The notes under the pieces: generated by a model
Seen by the model: the letters and a program-made list of their open reading frames with translations, nothing else
What the model was told of the DNA's origin: nothing
The model's database searches: none
Origin: Amblyornis subalaris
Lineage: Eukaryota; Chordata; Aves; Passeriformes; Ptilonorhynchidae
Reading direction: 5' to 3'
Assembly (NCBI GenBank): GCA_018881555.1
Contig: JACAXG010000130.1
Span: forward strand, 310,001-374,000
DNA length: 64,000 bases
Translations under genes and position numbers: made by a program
Shown here: positions 24,142 to 38,589 of the stretch, one piece after another
Layout: each line of letters starts with the position of its first letter
How positions within the stretch are numbered: position 1 is the first letter of the stretch

Positions 24142-26487
24142 GGCCTGAAATATTAAATCCTTCGTAACTTTATTTCTGCTTGTTGTTATTGCAATCCATT
24201 ATTCTCTCTGCACCTCACGTGTTGTAGCCTTTTCCTGCACTACTTCCAAAAAGGAAAAACAATGCCAATTGGGAAAAGTTTGTGCGAGGCATTTGTGTGG
24301 AAATGATCTCCCAAGCAGTGCTGAGGAGCACAGCACCAGTGTCCTCCTGCTATGGCTCTGGGGCATAAAATTTGATATAAAATGTGCTAAGTTTGCAGCT
24401 GCACTCCTCATGTGCCTTGGTGCTTCGTGCCCTAAATTGCTGATAGACACAACGTGGTAGATGTTAAATAGAGATTTTTGGGGGTATGAAACATTTATTA
24501 AGGTAAGGCTTGTGCTGTCACAAATATGGAGTTAAACACCAAANTCTGTGGGAGAAAAAAATGGCATTTCTGTGTGTTTAGAACCTGCTCTCCAGGTATG
24601 GACTGATAGAATTCCAGCACGGTCTGTCCTCTCCCATTGTGGAGCAATTCTGGAGGAAGAGCTGAAGCCNTAAGTGATTTTTGGGTTCAGGTCAGGGGGA
24701 TTACATTTCGGGATGGGAGGAAAGAAGGGTCTGACTTCCTTCTCTGTGATCAATCCCTAAATCCAGAAGTAAGTCTGTNAGAAGCTGAAACCAGTTTAGC
24801 CCCTCAGCCTGGGAAGTGAACTTGAAAAGTGGGATGAAGAGAAGGGAGGCAAGGAGAGGTTGCAAGGATTACAGATTCTTCCTTGTTGGAATAGCAGGGC
24901 TGTGCTGCTTCGAGGAAATTTTAGCTTGGATTCAAGTTCGTAGAATATTTACAATAATGGAATTTGTTCNCTGCAAAGGGAGGGGAAAAAACCCCAAACC
25001 ACAACATACAAAAAGTGTACTGGACTGGCACAACAGTAAATTATTTGTTTAGGTGGAAATAGAAATTTATAAAACATGAATCTAGGATTGAAGTGTGTGC
25101 TCCAGCAATGAACTAAATGTGGTGATTTAGTGGTGATGAAAAGGTGATTTGAAAGCAGACAGACAGAGGATACAGCTGCAATTGCTGAGTCCTGGAGTCC
25201 TGGCTCCGTGGGAATTGATGGCAGAGCTGAAAAAGCATTTCAGTTACATCCCCAAATCACAGAATCACAAACACAGCTCTGTAATGACTGAAGTGTTCCA
25301 TTCCTACCCTCTGGATCGGCCTCTCATTCCAGTACCTGACCCTTCTTCTGCTTTTCAAACATTTGGGTAACTGTGCAGCATGGTTTGCAATCTGAGCTCT
25401 AGGGTAGAGATTCCAAATCAGTTCATTTTCTTTTTCCCTGTCCTTGGACTCATCTAGGAACACTCAATGCTGAAGCCATCCCTGTCCTTCATTTCCTTAA
25501 TTCTATTGCTCTAATAAGAGGTATGAAATAAAGATTTTGGGAGGAGTATTGAAGATTTTTCTGAGGAGGTTTTCATGTGAAGATCTTCTAGAGAAAATAA
25601 ACGTGAATCCTTTTATCAGTAGATTTTTCCATACCATCTGCAACTTGATGATTTAAGTTTAATAAAATACTAAATTCATGGTTTGGCCAACGAATCTGGG
25701 GCAACCTGTGCCACGTCTGGATTTGTCCAGATGGATGCTGAGCTTGTCCTTGTCCACAACAGCTCAAGGCCTGACAGTAAAAACACAGAATATTTCTGAA
25801 AGCTCAGAACGCTGAGTTGATGCTTTCAAGACTAAAAAGCAAAACACTACAAGAAAACCACAAACCCGAGCTGTGCTTCTAAAGAAAATGCACTAAAATA
25901 GCTAAAAACGTGCTACACCTTCAAGGCACTCTTTGAACAGGAGAAGANCTTGTGTTTTATCTCCTTTTCGCTCCAAGGCGTGGTCTCGGTGCGGTTTCAA
26001 ATGCAAATGTTGGTGATCTCCAGAGCCTGGATGCTTTTTGCCTTTGACATTTCCNAAGCGTTTCCTAAAGAATGGGAGGGCTCTCTGGCTGCTTAATTCA
26101 GGTGATTTTCATTTTTTTAGCAGCTTTCAGGAGATGTCACCCGTGGTACCTGCGGATGGATTTTGACAGCAGTACAAGATTGAAGGCCTTTGGCCAGTCC
26201 TTTGCAGGAATCCAACTGTCTCTTCAGCTGTTGTTGTTTCAGTGCTTCACCAGCACCACTCCAAAAACAGCTTTTAGGGATTTGGGAGGCAGGAGCAGAG
26301 CTTTCCTCATGTCTCTTCATTCCCTTGGAATTCCCCTGAGCTGTGCNGGTGCCTGCTGGCTCACCAGGAGAAGGTTTCGGTGGGAAGTCCTGTTGGGATG
26401 TTTGGAATCAGGACACCAACATGTGCTTTCACCGTGGACACTGGCAGGGTGTGGGCGGTGATTCCCAATGCTTCACATCCCAGATTA

Positions 26488-26632
26488 TTGTGGAATGATG
26501 GAATGGTTTGGGTTGGGACACCTTCCACTATCCCAGGTTGCTTCAAGCCCTGTCCAACCTGGCCTTGGACACTTCCAGGGATGGGGCAGCCAGGACCTGT
26601 GCCAGGGCCTCCTCACCCTCACAGGGGAGATG
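26488..26632 (-). mobile_element. CR1 LINE fragment
   Basis: Antisense copy with GGAATGGTTTGGGTTGGGAC, CTATCCCAGGTTGCTTCAAG and GTGCCAGGGCCTCCTCACCC. Two internal deletions are visible relative to the other copies. Confidence 0.92.
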
Positions 26633-28071
26633 CCAGGGCTCCCAACAGGAGTGTATCCAGGAGGAGACATCCCTGAGGGAATCAGTCTTGGAAAACTCGT
26701 ACTCATTAGGTGTTTCAAACCACCAGGTTCTGCAGTATTCCAGAGAACACTTCCAGAAGGAAAATTAAGAGCTGACAACTTTNCAATTAACATTCCAGGC
26801 AGCTCTCTGGCAACTCTTGGAATGCACCTGAGCAGCAATATCACTTTTTGCCTAAAAAATAGAAGAATATGTTAAATTGCATTGCTGTTAAACCAAAAGC
26901 TACCAAAAATAAATGAGTTGTTTGTTCCTTTTTGTCCCTTCCAAGGAACAAAAACTAAGCTTAGAGTTATATTATATCCCTGGCACTTGATTAAATCCAA
27001 NAGGGATAGACAGGAGAGGAGACACATTGTCCCTGGGAAGTCCTGTTAGACTTTTTAGTGGTTTGAGGGAGAAAAAATCACTTTAGTGGAAAGAGAAAAT
27101 GAGCCTTGCTTTGGGTTCTGGAAGCCCAAGAGTTAAAAAATACAACAAATCTTGTACTATTGCAAATCTTGCTCAGTTAAAGGGAACATGGCAATTTTAA
27201 ATCATCTGTCCCAGGAAATCAACACTGGTTGGAAATGTGTACAAACTGAAAACAATCTATGCCAGAACTCCTTGTGCTACTGCCAGCTAAAAGGAAGAAA
27301 GGAAGGGAAAAAAAATCAAATTGATGAGTTTCAAAGCTGATAATTGTGCTNGAGTGCTGTGGCTGTAAATCACTGAATGGCTTTTCCTTGGATACAACAG
27401 TCACTGCATGTAAANGTACACATGGTGCCTCTGCAATCATCCAAAATACCTGAAATCCTGAATTCCNGTGACTGCAATCCAACCTGATGCAACATTTCAC
27501 CGTTTGCCTTAACCTGAGACGATTCCATGAATGTCAAATACCATAATGCTGAGGGTAATCAAAATTCCTGCAAAACATGATGTCACAACGTGTGACCTTC
27601 ACTTCAGAGTAGCACAACGTGTTAAATTATCTTGCTCTAGTTCCAAAAAGCTTCATGGATTAAGTTTTTTAGAGCGTTTAGTGGGAAATTTTAAAAGATT
27701 TTTTTTAATTCTGACTGAAGAGACTTCTCAGTTTGGCTCAGCTTCTCCAAAATCCTAACTCTCAAGTTCCTTGCCTGTGCCTGTGATCATTGTGGGCAGA
27801 GAAAATCATTCCTCTGGAGATGTGTTGGATCTGCTCCTCAGGATGGGTCCACACCCCAGGTTANATCCATGGCCCTTCCTGAGTCATCTTCTGTTGCTGA
27901 CCACACAAAAATTTGAAAGTAAAGGTTAAAATAAGCTATTTCTTTTTATTGGTTTTATGTCTTCTGTATTCAGAAACAGCGCCTGGACAACGCGCTACAG
28001 AAATGGATTTTTATCAAACTTATTGGCAGAATTTATCCAAAGGTCCAGAAATTGTACAGGATTGTAGTGAA

Positions 28072-28290
28072 ATTCATGGAATCACAGATGGTTTGGGTTG
28101 GGAGGCACCTTAAATCCCATCCCATCCNACCCCCTGCCACGGGCAGGGACACCTTCCNCTATCCCAGGTTGCTCCAAGCCCTGTCCAGCCTGGCCTTGGA
28201 CACTTCCAGGGATCCAGGAGCAGCCACAGCTTCTCTGGGCANCCTGTGCCAGGGTCTCACCACCCTCACAGCCAAGAATTCCATCCTAAA
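28072..28290 (-). mobile_element. CR1 LINE fragment
   Basis: Antisense copy with three Ns. It begins CATGGAATCACAGATGG, then CTATCCCAGGTTGCTCCAAG and GTGCCAGGGTCTCACCACCC, ending near CAGCCAAGAATTCC. The Ns may reflect ambiguity among repeat copies during assembly. Confidence 0.93.
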
Positions 28291-31200
28291 TTTTTTTTAT
28301 TTTCAGCTTTGAGACCTTTTTTGCAGAGGCCCAGGCTGCCATTCAGCGTGTGACTGCAACAAACGTAGAGCTCGTTGTGGGATTTGGGGTCGCNCCAAGA
28401 CAATTAATGAAATTAATAAAGCAGAAGGGAGACTTTGTGCTGTCACATTAATTCTGCCACAAAATGATGTGGTTACATCAGGTGGGGAGAAACATTTATC
28501 CCCTCCTCTATTCACCATCGTGTGCTCAGTTGGGCTGACCTGCATTTACAGCCAGATTTGGGGGTTTCCATTTCCTACATTTCCATGTATGTTTTGGGAT
28601 AAACTCCTGCCTTGAGTGAATTGACACTGCTTTGTAGTGAAGCCTCAGTATGCAAAATGAGCATCTACCTGCACGAGGAGGTTCTTCATTCTGGTGGTTT
28701 AGCAGAGGACGTGTTTATAGTTCAAAACATAAATAATTCAGGAGACTGGATGTGGCTTGTGTTGGCTCTTTGTAACCTTACTTAAGATTTACTAATTCAG
28801 TCATTCCACTTAGTGCCAGTTAACTATTCCCTGCAAGGCCTTTTGTTGAGGAAAGACCTGGGCACTGCTATTTGTAGCTGCTAATGCACAATGTCAAGGA
28901 ATTATGTAACATTTATATTATGAGGCTACTAAAAACTTTGGATGGTGCCATGAAGGTCTTGTTCCTCACACTTGCTAATCACGTTCCCCCAAAGGAAGGG
29001 CAAAGGTAGAATTTCACATTTTGGGTTATTTTAAGTCCCAACTTTTGTTCAGGTTTGTTTGCCACGTTCAAAAAATTGGGTCCGAATTTTCTCCCCTGGC
29101 GTAGCGCTGTCATCCCTTAAAGGCAGTTTTNAAATCCATCCAAATTCATTGTGTATGGAATTATTTCCAGCCTTGAACTTTTTGAAGGTGGTGGGACCAT
29201 TCGGTTCCCTTAAACTGGGAATGTTCCTGCTTGGTTGGGATCAGCTTTTAACAGCTGGAGCCCAAAAATAGTGGAATACNGGAGAGGCTGATGGAAGGAG
29301 CAGCAGCTTACAGGGGTTGTAAGGTAAGGAAGAAGTTCCTGGATAAACCACACGTCTGGACATTTGTANTTTCCGTTTTCCTGCTGAGGAANACAGATCC
29401 CAGTACAGATCCCACCAGGTGGATGTCATTCCTGCTGCCGTACCTGGCGTTCCTGCCCCACGAGGCTTTAGGTCCTGGCAGATCACATCCAACTGCCTGG
29501 AGCTGGCGTATCCAGCTTGTCACACATCCCACCAAGGCTACTTCCCAAAATTTGGGAAGAGTTCTCACAGAGCTGCCAGACTGGACTCAATTTTTCAGGA
29601 TGCTGAAGGATACTCCCGGCTCTCCGTGGGTGCCGGAGCGCTTGGTTGGAGCAAGGAATCCTTTCACCTCCCAGATTACTCCTTCCTGCCAGACCTTTGA
29701 ATTAGGGAAGTTTGCAAGTACAGGAGAGGAAACAAAAGCTTCAGGGGTCAGAAACTTTATCTTNTATTATGCCTGAATCCAGAAAGTGTGAAAAACAGGC
29801 TAAGAATGAAGGAACTGGGACACTTTAATTGTGCTTTCTGNGAAGGAGGAAAAAATTCAGTCATTAAATTAGACTGGTTGACATTTTGCAATTCACTGTT
29901 CTTAGAGCCACACCAAATTGTAAGGCTGGAATGTTATTACACTTATATTTTAATTATTAAATTAATATTACTGTGGTATTATTAAGGTAACTTGCAAAGC
30001 AATTAAAAGTGTTTGACTTTCTGTATGCTAGAAGCTTTTTTTGACTTGAAGGGTGGTTTTTGGTCATAGAGAAAACTTTATATTAAATCATGTGATAAGA
30101 AAGATTTAAGTTTAACCAAGTTGTCTTTTGAGTGCGACTGAAAGTCTTGTTCTCAGATCCTTTTCCTCTGTGTGCTCTGCTGATGTGAAAATCCTTCAAT
30201 TTACACTTGTGCCTTTAACCTTAAAAATCTGGGGTTTAGTTATTGCTCTTGTTGATTTGTTATCAAACACCTTGACACCTTTAAATCCTTGGTTTTGCTG
30301 TGCTTTTCCCCAATGACATTTGGTACATTTGTCATTAATAATATTTAACATTCCTGTTTGGCCTTGGTGCCGTTGTGATACATATTTCCAAAAATCAGAG
30401 GAATATTTGATTGTTTAGTACCGTGTTGCTTAGAAATACCTTAAAACCAGACTTCATACAACCTCTCCCAGCTTTTTGAAAACTCATTCAATCCTAGGCT
30501 AAATTTTTATAGAATTTTGATCTCTGTCTGGGAATAAATAAGATAGATATTTTTAAAATGATCAAACAGATTCAAATAGTAGGGCATTTTTCTATAAATA
30601 TAGACTCAGGAGTGATCCAATGTGAATTATATGAAACTCAGTGGGAAACCATCTATTAACCTTAGCAAGAATAGAACCAGAATTCCAGCAACTGAATTCT
30701 GCTTTAGGAATCCTGTGTCCTGGGATTATTCAAATACCATCCTGATACTTTTATCAATGAATTGAACAATTAGTTGTACTAATTAGCAGCAGCATCACTT
30801 GAAAGAGCTACTTGGAGGAAGTGGAGTGACAATGGCAGAGGCGGCCTGGAGCAGGCAGGGAGGAAACTGGGGTGAAATTCCTTCTCCTTGGAAATTCATG
30901 TGGAATTTTCTCAGCCTTCCCAGCCTTGGGATAATTTCTGTGCCTCCAGCTGGAGCCTGAGTCCGGAGCAGAGTGTGCTGGAGTCTCCTGTCACCTCCCA
31001 TGGCAGCATCTGCCTTACAAGAGAGTTTAAAATAATCAGTGTTTGCTGATGGAGATTCATGCCAAGGATTTTTAACTAAGAAGTAACACAGTTTAGAGAA
31101 GTTTATGTTATTTTCTTTGGGGAGGATTTAGTTTTAAACAATGGCATAAAGTCACGTCTAAAAGAAGACACTTTATTACGTGATGATAAAGTGTCATGAG

Positions 31201-31687
31201 GCAAAAATATAAACTGTTCGTGGGCTTGCTGCATTAAATTCCTTCTCTCCTAATGAGTTTGGGGCTTTGGGATAAGAGATTCCTCTGAAAGTCCAGGTAG
31301 GCTTTACTTCTCCTTATNCTGTGGGTATATTTTTTCCAGTATTTGTGGAGCTGTTGAGGCCGTGTTCTTGGAGGAATGGGAAAAGTTCTGATCTTGGGGT
31401 GGACACAAATGTATTTCTAGAAAATAATCTGAGTCAGGATGTAGAAATGAAGATATTCTGGTGCCTTGAGTTCACTCCTGCCTGTGGAAGAAGTTTNCAG
31501 CACAGTGTGGGAGCACAGGAGCAGCTGGAGGGGCAGGAGGACAGGGTGAACACTGGCGTGGAAAAGACAATTGGGACAATTATTTCTCTCTCCTGTTTGG
31601 GTTATTTTACCAAACGTCTTCACTTTTGGGGGGATATTGAGATTTTGTGTGCTAAGGCTGAGGTAGAGACACCTACAGAGAGAACCT

Positions 31688-31782
31688 GGTCCAGAGGAAG
31701 GTGTCCCTGCCCGTGGAAGGGGATGGGACTGGATGGGCTTCAAGGTCCCTTCCAGCCCAAACCCTCCTGGGATTCCATGGTA
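31688..31782 (+). mobile_element. CR1 LINE 3' fragment
   Basis: Sense copy of the last 95 bases: GAAGGTGTCCCTGCCCGTGG, GGTCCCTTCCAGCCCAAACC, CTCCTGGGATTCCATGG. Confidence 0.88.
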
Positions 31783-32548
31783 AAGAAATCCAGTGATTTC
31801 TTAGCTTGTAGGAGTAACTACTAATTTTTTTTAGTAACTCCTTCTTTTGTACCTTCAACAACATCTGTTTAGGAAAAACAGGACAAAAGACAAATTGCCA
31901 TTATACAGACCTCAAATTCTTTGTTTATCAGCTCAGCTCTCATCAGTTTCTCTATAGTTATCTCTATATTAAATTAAAGATCAGTGAAGGAGAAAAGTTG
32001 ATTACATTTCCATTGTGAGCCAGAAAACAGCAATGCTTGTACCCCAGGTAGGCAAAGGGGCTGAGGGAAACAAACCAACTTTTCAAAGTGCCGTGTTGCA
32101 GATGAATGAAAGCAATTCTTCAGTTATTCATCAATTTTTAATTCTAAGATGTTTGCACAAAAGCAAAATGGATCTGTTGGACAATTGGATTGTTTTCAGT
32201 CCCGTTTCCAATTGCTGGGTGCAGGTTGCATGTGTGGTGTTCCTCAAGAGCAGCTGCACCTTTCCTGTCAAAACCCAGGCTTTTTGTGAAATAAAAGTCT
32301 TTTTGTGGCTGTAAGGGATATTATTAGTGCTTGTCACTGTCTTTATGGAAGTAGCAGATACTCAGGATTTATAGGATTGAGATATTGACTACACTGATTT
32401 TTTTTTCTTCTTGCAAATTAAAACTCCATGTATATTTTTTCCCTGTAACTGGAGACACAAAAAAATAGATAATATCCCTTTTTAGATCTTGTCTGCTCTA
32501 AGCTACAGCCACCGTTGCCAAACCTTTGAAAAATGTTACTTATCTCTA

Positions 32549-32650
32549 TATATCACATGTGTAAAGTAAATATGTCGGTATATCACATACATAAAGGAAA
32601 TATATGTTATATTTTTAACAATATACCACATAATTAAAATAAATGTGATA
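32549..32650. repeat. diverged three-copy AT-rich repeat
   Basis: Three units start TATATCACAT, TATATCACAT and TATACCACAT (at 32549, 32579 and 32622). Each is followed by an A-rich TAAA..AAATATGT-like part. The third is offset by an extra 13-base spacer. Confidence 0.7.
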
Positions 32651-34363
32651 GTTTGTTAGCCTTACAGCTTACAGAGAATGAACTTCTCAGAGAGACCTGC
32701 CTGTTTGAAATGGGATTTCTTTGAGCTTTCATGTTTTTCACTCGGTCCCTGGTGTTGTCAGGCAGTTACAGTTCATTTTGGAAGTTCTGTTCATCTGGCC
32801 AACTTGTCGTACAAAAGCCCAGGAAAAGGCCATATGTTCCTGCAAAGGTAGCCTTGGAAGGTGGGATAGCTGCTGCTTCTTTTTTTCTTCTGCCATCTGT
32901 TCTGGTTTAACTTCATTTTCTCCATTTTCTTGTCTAGCAAATATTCGGATAATAGATGGGAATGCTAATCAGTGAGGAAGCGAGAGGATTGTTTCCAACT
33001 GCTTTGTGATGGCTGCAGTCAGGTGTTCAGATTTATTCAGACATTTCCCTTGCCCTTTGGCATTTTAATAGTTAAAATATAGACTTAAGAACCTGTAAAT
33101 ACTTTTATTTCAGCAACAAACACGCTGAGATCCTCCCCTGAACACGGGAGGTGAGCAGGGATTTTCGGTGCTGCGAGGCCTCAAAACTAAAATGAGCAAA
33201 TATCCTGGATTTCTCCAAGTGCCTGCTGCTCTTTCCACTTGGAATTACTCATTCCTTACCACTCCTTCCCAGTGCAGCCCCAGCATTCCTGCGGCCACGG
33301 GGATTAGGGAAGCGATCCGGGTTAAGGCTAATCCAGCAGAAAGACACAAATCTTGGCTGATCCATGGAGGAGAGAGGGAGCAGCCTTGGAGCAGAGGGAT
33401 GAGTAGAGGAAGGGGCTACACCTCAGGGATTCCCTCCTCAAACTCCAGGGAAATAAAGGAGTAAGGAAAAAAAATCCTTTAACAGAGCCCAGATTTAGGC
33501 CAGACCTTCTGGATTGAGTCTGCGTTGGGGAATCCTGAAAATCCTGTGAGCCCTGTGGTTATTCCAAGCATAATCATGCCCATATAATGCACATTTTCAC
33601 CCACTTTTTATGCTGCTGATNAGAATAAAACGAAATACAAGGCCCTGCTTAGGCCAGGGTCGTGATTCGCCATCACGTNTTCAAGTCACGGAATTCTCTT
33701 TGGTTTAGGGGGAAAATCCACAAGGCATTTAGGGGAAAAAAAAAAGTCTGCAAGTCTCTAACCTACTTTCAATGGGATCTAAACTGCTTTGGGGGTTTTT
33801 ATATTAATTTATATAAATGTCCATGTGTGTGAGTGTATCTATAAAGAGAGCTGTGTATATAAATACGCAAAACTGGGCGTCGCTTTTGCTATTTTAGTTC
33901 CTTGAAGTTTTATGGTGGATCCTCTCAAGAATATCTCATTTTAAAGTCCTTTTCTCCATCCTCCAGCTGTGTGGGCTCTGTTTTTACAGCCTTCAATTCT
34001 CTGTAAGTGTAAGGCAGTAAAGGATCCGGCCAGACCTGGAGCCACCTTGGACTGTAGGGAATTCTCCTGATTCTGTGTGTATGGGCAGTGAAGGCAGAGA
34101 TCCTTCCAGAGGGAAATCAGGAATAATTTGTCTTTCTGCAAATCTGCTTTGAGTACAGCCTGTGTTTTATTGCAGGAAGAAGAGGCTTTACTGCAACAAA
34201 ACGGGCAAAAACCACAAAGACTTGAAGAAACAGCACTTCTCTAATTCTTCCCAAAAGTTCAGAGACCCACCAAATCCTGGGAATTACACCCACCAGTCTT
34301 CCTGATTTGAGGTAGGTGAATTCTCTCTTGGCCTCTCTTCCTGGTGGGACACAGAAGTTGAGG

Positions 34364-34502
34364 ATTCCCATCCCTGGAAGTGTCCAAGGCCAGGTTGGAG
34401 CAGCCTGGGATAGTGGAAGGTGTCCGTGCCCATGGCAGGGGGTGGAATGGGATGGGGTTTATGGTCCCTTCCCACCCAAACCAGGCTGGGGTTCTGTGAT
34501 TT
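34364..34502 (+). mobile_element. CR1 LINE 3' fragment
   Basis: Sense copy: CCCTGGAAGTGTCCAAGGCC, CCTGGGATAGTGGAAGGTGT, GGTCCCTTCCCACCCAAACC, ending GGGGTTCTGTGATT. Confidence 0.92.
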
Positions 34503-36816
34503 CTCTAAAATGAAAGACAATGCAATTAATAAATATAACTTCATGTGACTTTTCCACTTAAACAAAATAAAAATAACAATTACTGTAAAGAAAATCAGAC
34601 AAAATTATATTGGATGCTCCTAAACAGATCTCTAAACTTCTGCTAATATTTTCCAGCGTGGAGCCCATGGCTCTAATATTTGGAATTAACTGGTTTGGAG
34701 GAGTGGGTTTCAGTTAGCCACGGGGTAAATGGGAAAAGTAACCTGAGCAACAGTCAATAATCAAGTTGTTTGATTTAGANGAAATGCATTTAAAACCCAG
34801 CTAAAGTAAAAAGAGACCTGGCTGACTGCCACCTTCTTTCTTTACTCATTTGTGACAGCACACAATTAAAAAGTTCATTTCTTTTGCTGGAATAACAGTT
34901 CTTGGTATTTTTCCTGTTCCCTTTAGAAAAGTATCTTTAATTTCAGATGCACCAAATACTGTAGTTGTAAGAATATTGTTTGTATCTGCAGNGATTAGAT
35001 GGGGGCAGGATTTTTTTAATCTGTTAGCACAGACTTGTTATGTAAATAGGAAGCTCACAAAGGAGCGAGACAGCAAAAGGCTCTGAAAAAACAGATGTGT
35101 CTCCCTCAGAAATAAAGTCCCCACTGGATTCCTGCAACTTTTTGGGGANGTTTATTGTCAGGGATGTGTATGCAATCAAAAAAAAACCCCAACATTCTGC
35201 AACCACTGTGTAACTCCATTTCCATACGCTCAGTACAGACAATTTTATCATTAATTTAGTGTTGCTCTTTAATTTTGATAAGTCAAAAATCAGATTATTT
35301 ATGTACATGAATTACTGTAATGCTTTTGGGTAGATCTCTCCAGGCCTTTAGAGGAAGCTTCTTTCCCTGATGCTCCTGCAGTCCTTAGCACTGGCCATGT
35401 GACCCAGTTTTTTTTTAAGCCCTGCTGTGACTTAGGTTTTATTCTTGGGCTCTTTCATCCATCTATTGGAATTGTTTCCAGTAAATTAGTTTTACAGTGG
35501 TTGCTGTGATTAGCACTCTGTGCCCCAGGGGAATTCTTCATAAAAATGTCTCTTATCAATACCTTTCAATGTGTTTAAACATTAATAAATAATTTTGTAT
35601 GAAGAATGTTATATCCATAGTGGAATTATCNTCTAAAATATATTTTTATGCAAATTCTTTCATGGTAGGTTCGACCATCTTTCTATTTGTTTTGTCACTG
35701 TAAAGAGAAATTATAATTATATTAATAACCTGCATTAAATGGTCATGTTTTGAAATACTTCCATTCAATAATATCTATATATTATATAATAATATCTATG
35801 GGCTGCATGTTCCTTGTTAGTGCTCAGTATTAAGAACAGGTAAACCCTGTACAGGGCTTAAATATGGACATTTTCTAGTGCTCCAGTGCTTAAGAAAATC
35901 TAAATACATATTCATAATTTTATAAAGGTGCCATTTTTAAAGTGATACTGGTTGGGGAAGAACTTTACAGAGTTAATAATTTTTATTCTAAGTAGTTTCC
36001 ATGTGAAAAACCTGTTCCTGAAAGGCTCTACCAGGTTGGTAAATACACTTTGAGATAACCAAGTCATTAATACTCATTTTTCCAAAATGCTGGGCCCTGA
36101 TTTTGCCCTTAAATTGAGAAGGTGGTGATCGATTGAAAACTCAATTAAATTGGGGATGCTGATGAAGTCAGGGAGGCCAAACAGCAGTTTTGCTTCTAAA
36201 CTTCNCTCAGATATTTTAATAATCACAGTAAATGCTGTGGTTGGTGCTCACAGCCAGTGCACTTTGTGACTTTTGTGTTTACACCCTGTTTGNTTGGCTT
36301 ATCTGACATTTTTCATTCATATTTTATGTCAGTGGCTTTTCTGTGAGGGGAGGTTTTAACAACCCAGACCTTTCTGGTGATGCTAAATGGCTTTAAAAGA
36401 GATTCCAAATAAGTGATTTGAAAATCAGAACAAATTCTTCACATTTTCTAAAGGATTCAAAAATCATTGATGTTGCGTCTGCTTTAAATGAAGATTTATT
36501 TTGGAAAAAATGTGAAATCCCCAATAATTCTGAATTTGATGCCCAACTGTGCCCNTGCTGAGTCCTCAGGCTCTCAGATCCAAGGATTTAAAGGCCCCAT
36601 TAACTCTTTGGGATATGCCTTGAACCNGATGAGCTCCAATCCATTTCACCTCTAGAAGAATCCAATCAATTGACTCCAAGTCCTGGGAAGGCAGTTGGCT
36701 CCTCCTGGTGTCAGAGGNATCCCGACAGGATCACTGCTGGAGTGACTGAGNCGCTGGAGCACCGCGGGAGAGAAGGAAATGGCTCAGGAACAGGCAGATA
36801 TTATGGGATAACAAGC

Positions 36817-36945
36817 CAAGGCCAGGTTGGATGGGGCTTGGAGCAACCTTAACTAGTGGAAGATGTCCCTGCCCATGGCAGGGAGTGGAATGGGATGAGC
36901 TTTAAGGTCCCTTCCATCCCAAACCTTTCTGGGATTCCACGATCC
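36817..36945 (+). mobile_element. CR1 LINE 3' fragment
   Basis: Sense copy: CAAGGCCAGGTTGGATGGGG, CTTGGAGCAACCTTAACTAG, GGTCCCTTCCATCCCAAACC. Confidence 0.92.
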
Positions 36946-38589
36946 AACAGGCTCTGTTTCAGCTGGGGGTTCCCCGGTGCCCTGTGCCTGAGCAAAGACT
37001 CATTTATAGCTCATCCGTGGTTCTGGTGGAACCTTCTACATCACCAAGGCCNTTTGCAGCATCCCAACTCTAAAACCCAGCTTTTTGTCTTTACTTGGGG
37101 ATTTTTGGTGTGGATCAGTACAACCCAAAAGGCACCTTTACTTCCAGCCAAAGCCGTTCGACCCTTCCTTAAAAACAAATACTGCTTTGTTCATACTCCA
37201 GAGTAATGGTGTAGGGGCCTACGAAGCAAGCCAGAAAAGTGAAATTAAAACTTTCAGCTCATTGTTTTAATTTCAATCCTGTAATTTTGTCAACAGATGT
37301 AACGTGGGGTGCAGGAGTTCCTCAGATGAGGGGTGGAGGGAGGCAAGGAGCCGGCCCCAATGGACATAGCCCNTCGTCGAGAGCACAACGGGAGACTGTC
37401 TAAAGCAAAGCTCAAAGTGCATCAGGAATTTTAAAAAAACCTAAAAGATCCCCAAGATAACTTGAAGCAAGANCATGAGAAGCAATGTAGGTGAGTATTC
37501 CAAAGCAAATCGATGCATTTATTGAGCTGGGGAACTCTGGATTTGGGGTTTTTTTGGTAGTGTGAGGCTGCGGCGGTGAAGTTTCAAGACAAAATATCTG
37601 AGGCAACGTTAAAAAAATAAACAGAANATGAGGCATCTTCAACATTTGATGGTGCTGAAGTAGAAAAGTAAACAGTTTAGCAGTTCATGCCTTTGTGGAA
37701 GACAGACAGTGCATCCATACTTGGACCTTTCTGATAAGAGAACAAAGCAAAAAGCTTTCCTGACCTCAATTTAACAGATTGTGTCCAACCAGCATCTGAA
37801 GCACAGCATTTTAATGGGGGGAAAGCCACCATTTTGTGCTGCTGTGATTCACGTGGAGCATTAGTCATAACTGGGAGTAATATATTTTGACATAATCAGA
37901 CAATAGAACTCCAGTTCTCCCCATGGGAAAATCCGCGGCACCATTCCTGCCCTGGATTATGTTGTAGTAGCAAAGTGTAGCTGCCTGAAATCAAGCCAGA
38001 GCTCCCCAGTACAATATCAAATAAAATGCTCTTGTTCTTATAGATTTTCATGATCAAAATATAAGGTTATAGCGTGTCAACAACCAGCAGATGGGGAAAA
38101 AGAACGTCCTAGGAAGCTCAAAGAACACTCTTGGAAACGGAGCTATAAATACCAGGCTAATTCCATAGCTTTAAGATTTCTCCAAAGCTTTTTTAAATCC
38201 CTCCAGAAAAGGCTGAAGAGATCCCTAATCTGAAGTGGCCCAGNTGAAGGAATGTGTGTGTTTTTATTTTTAAATGAAATTACGTTGATCTACTGTGGAG
38301 GGTTTGGGCATCTTGATGAGTCACTGTAGTGTCTGTGCAATATTTGTTGGATCAAAATAAGGGTTTTAAGCACATTGGGACATTTTCATTCTTATCAGGA
38401 CTTTCTCCTTCAGAGGAAATCTGGAATTCTGTCTGATCACCTCTGAACTGTGTTCCCACAGAATCCTTGATGTTCACAACTCCATTGGAAGCCTTTTTTT
38501 AGAGAGCTGTCCCTTCGATTAGAGAGAGCTGACACAAGAGCTACCAAAATTCCTTGGTGGAATTTTATGAAAATCTCTTCTTCCCTGCA

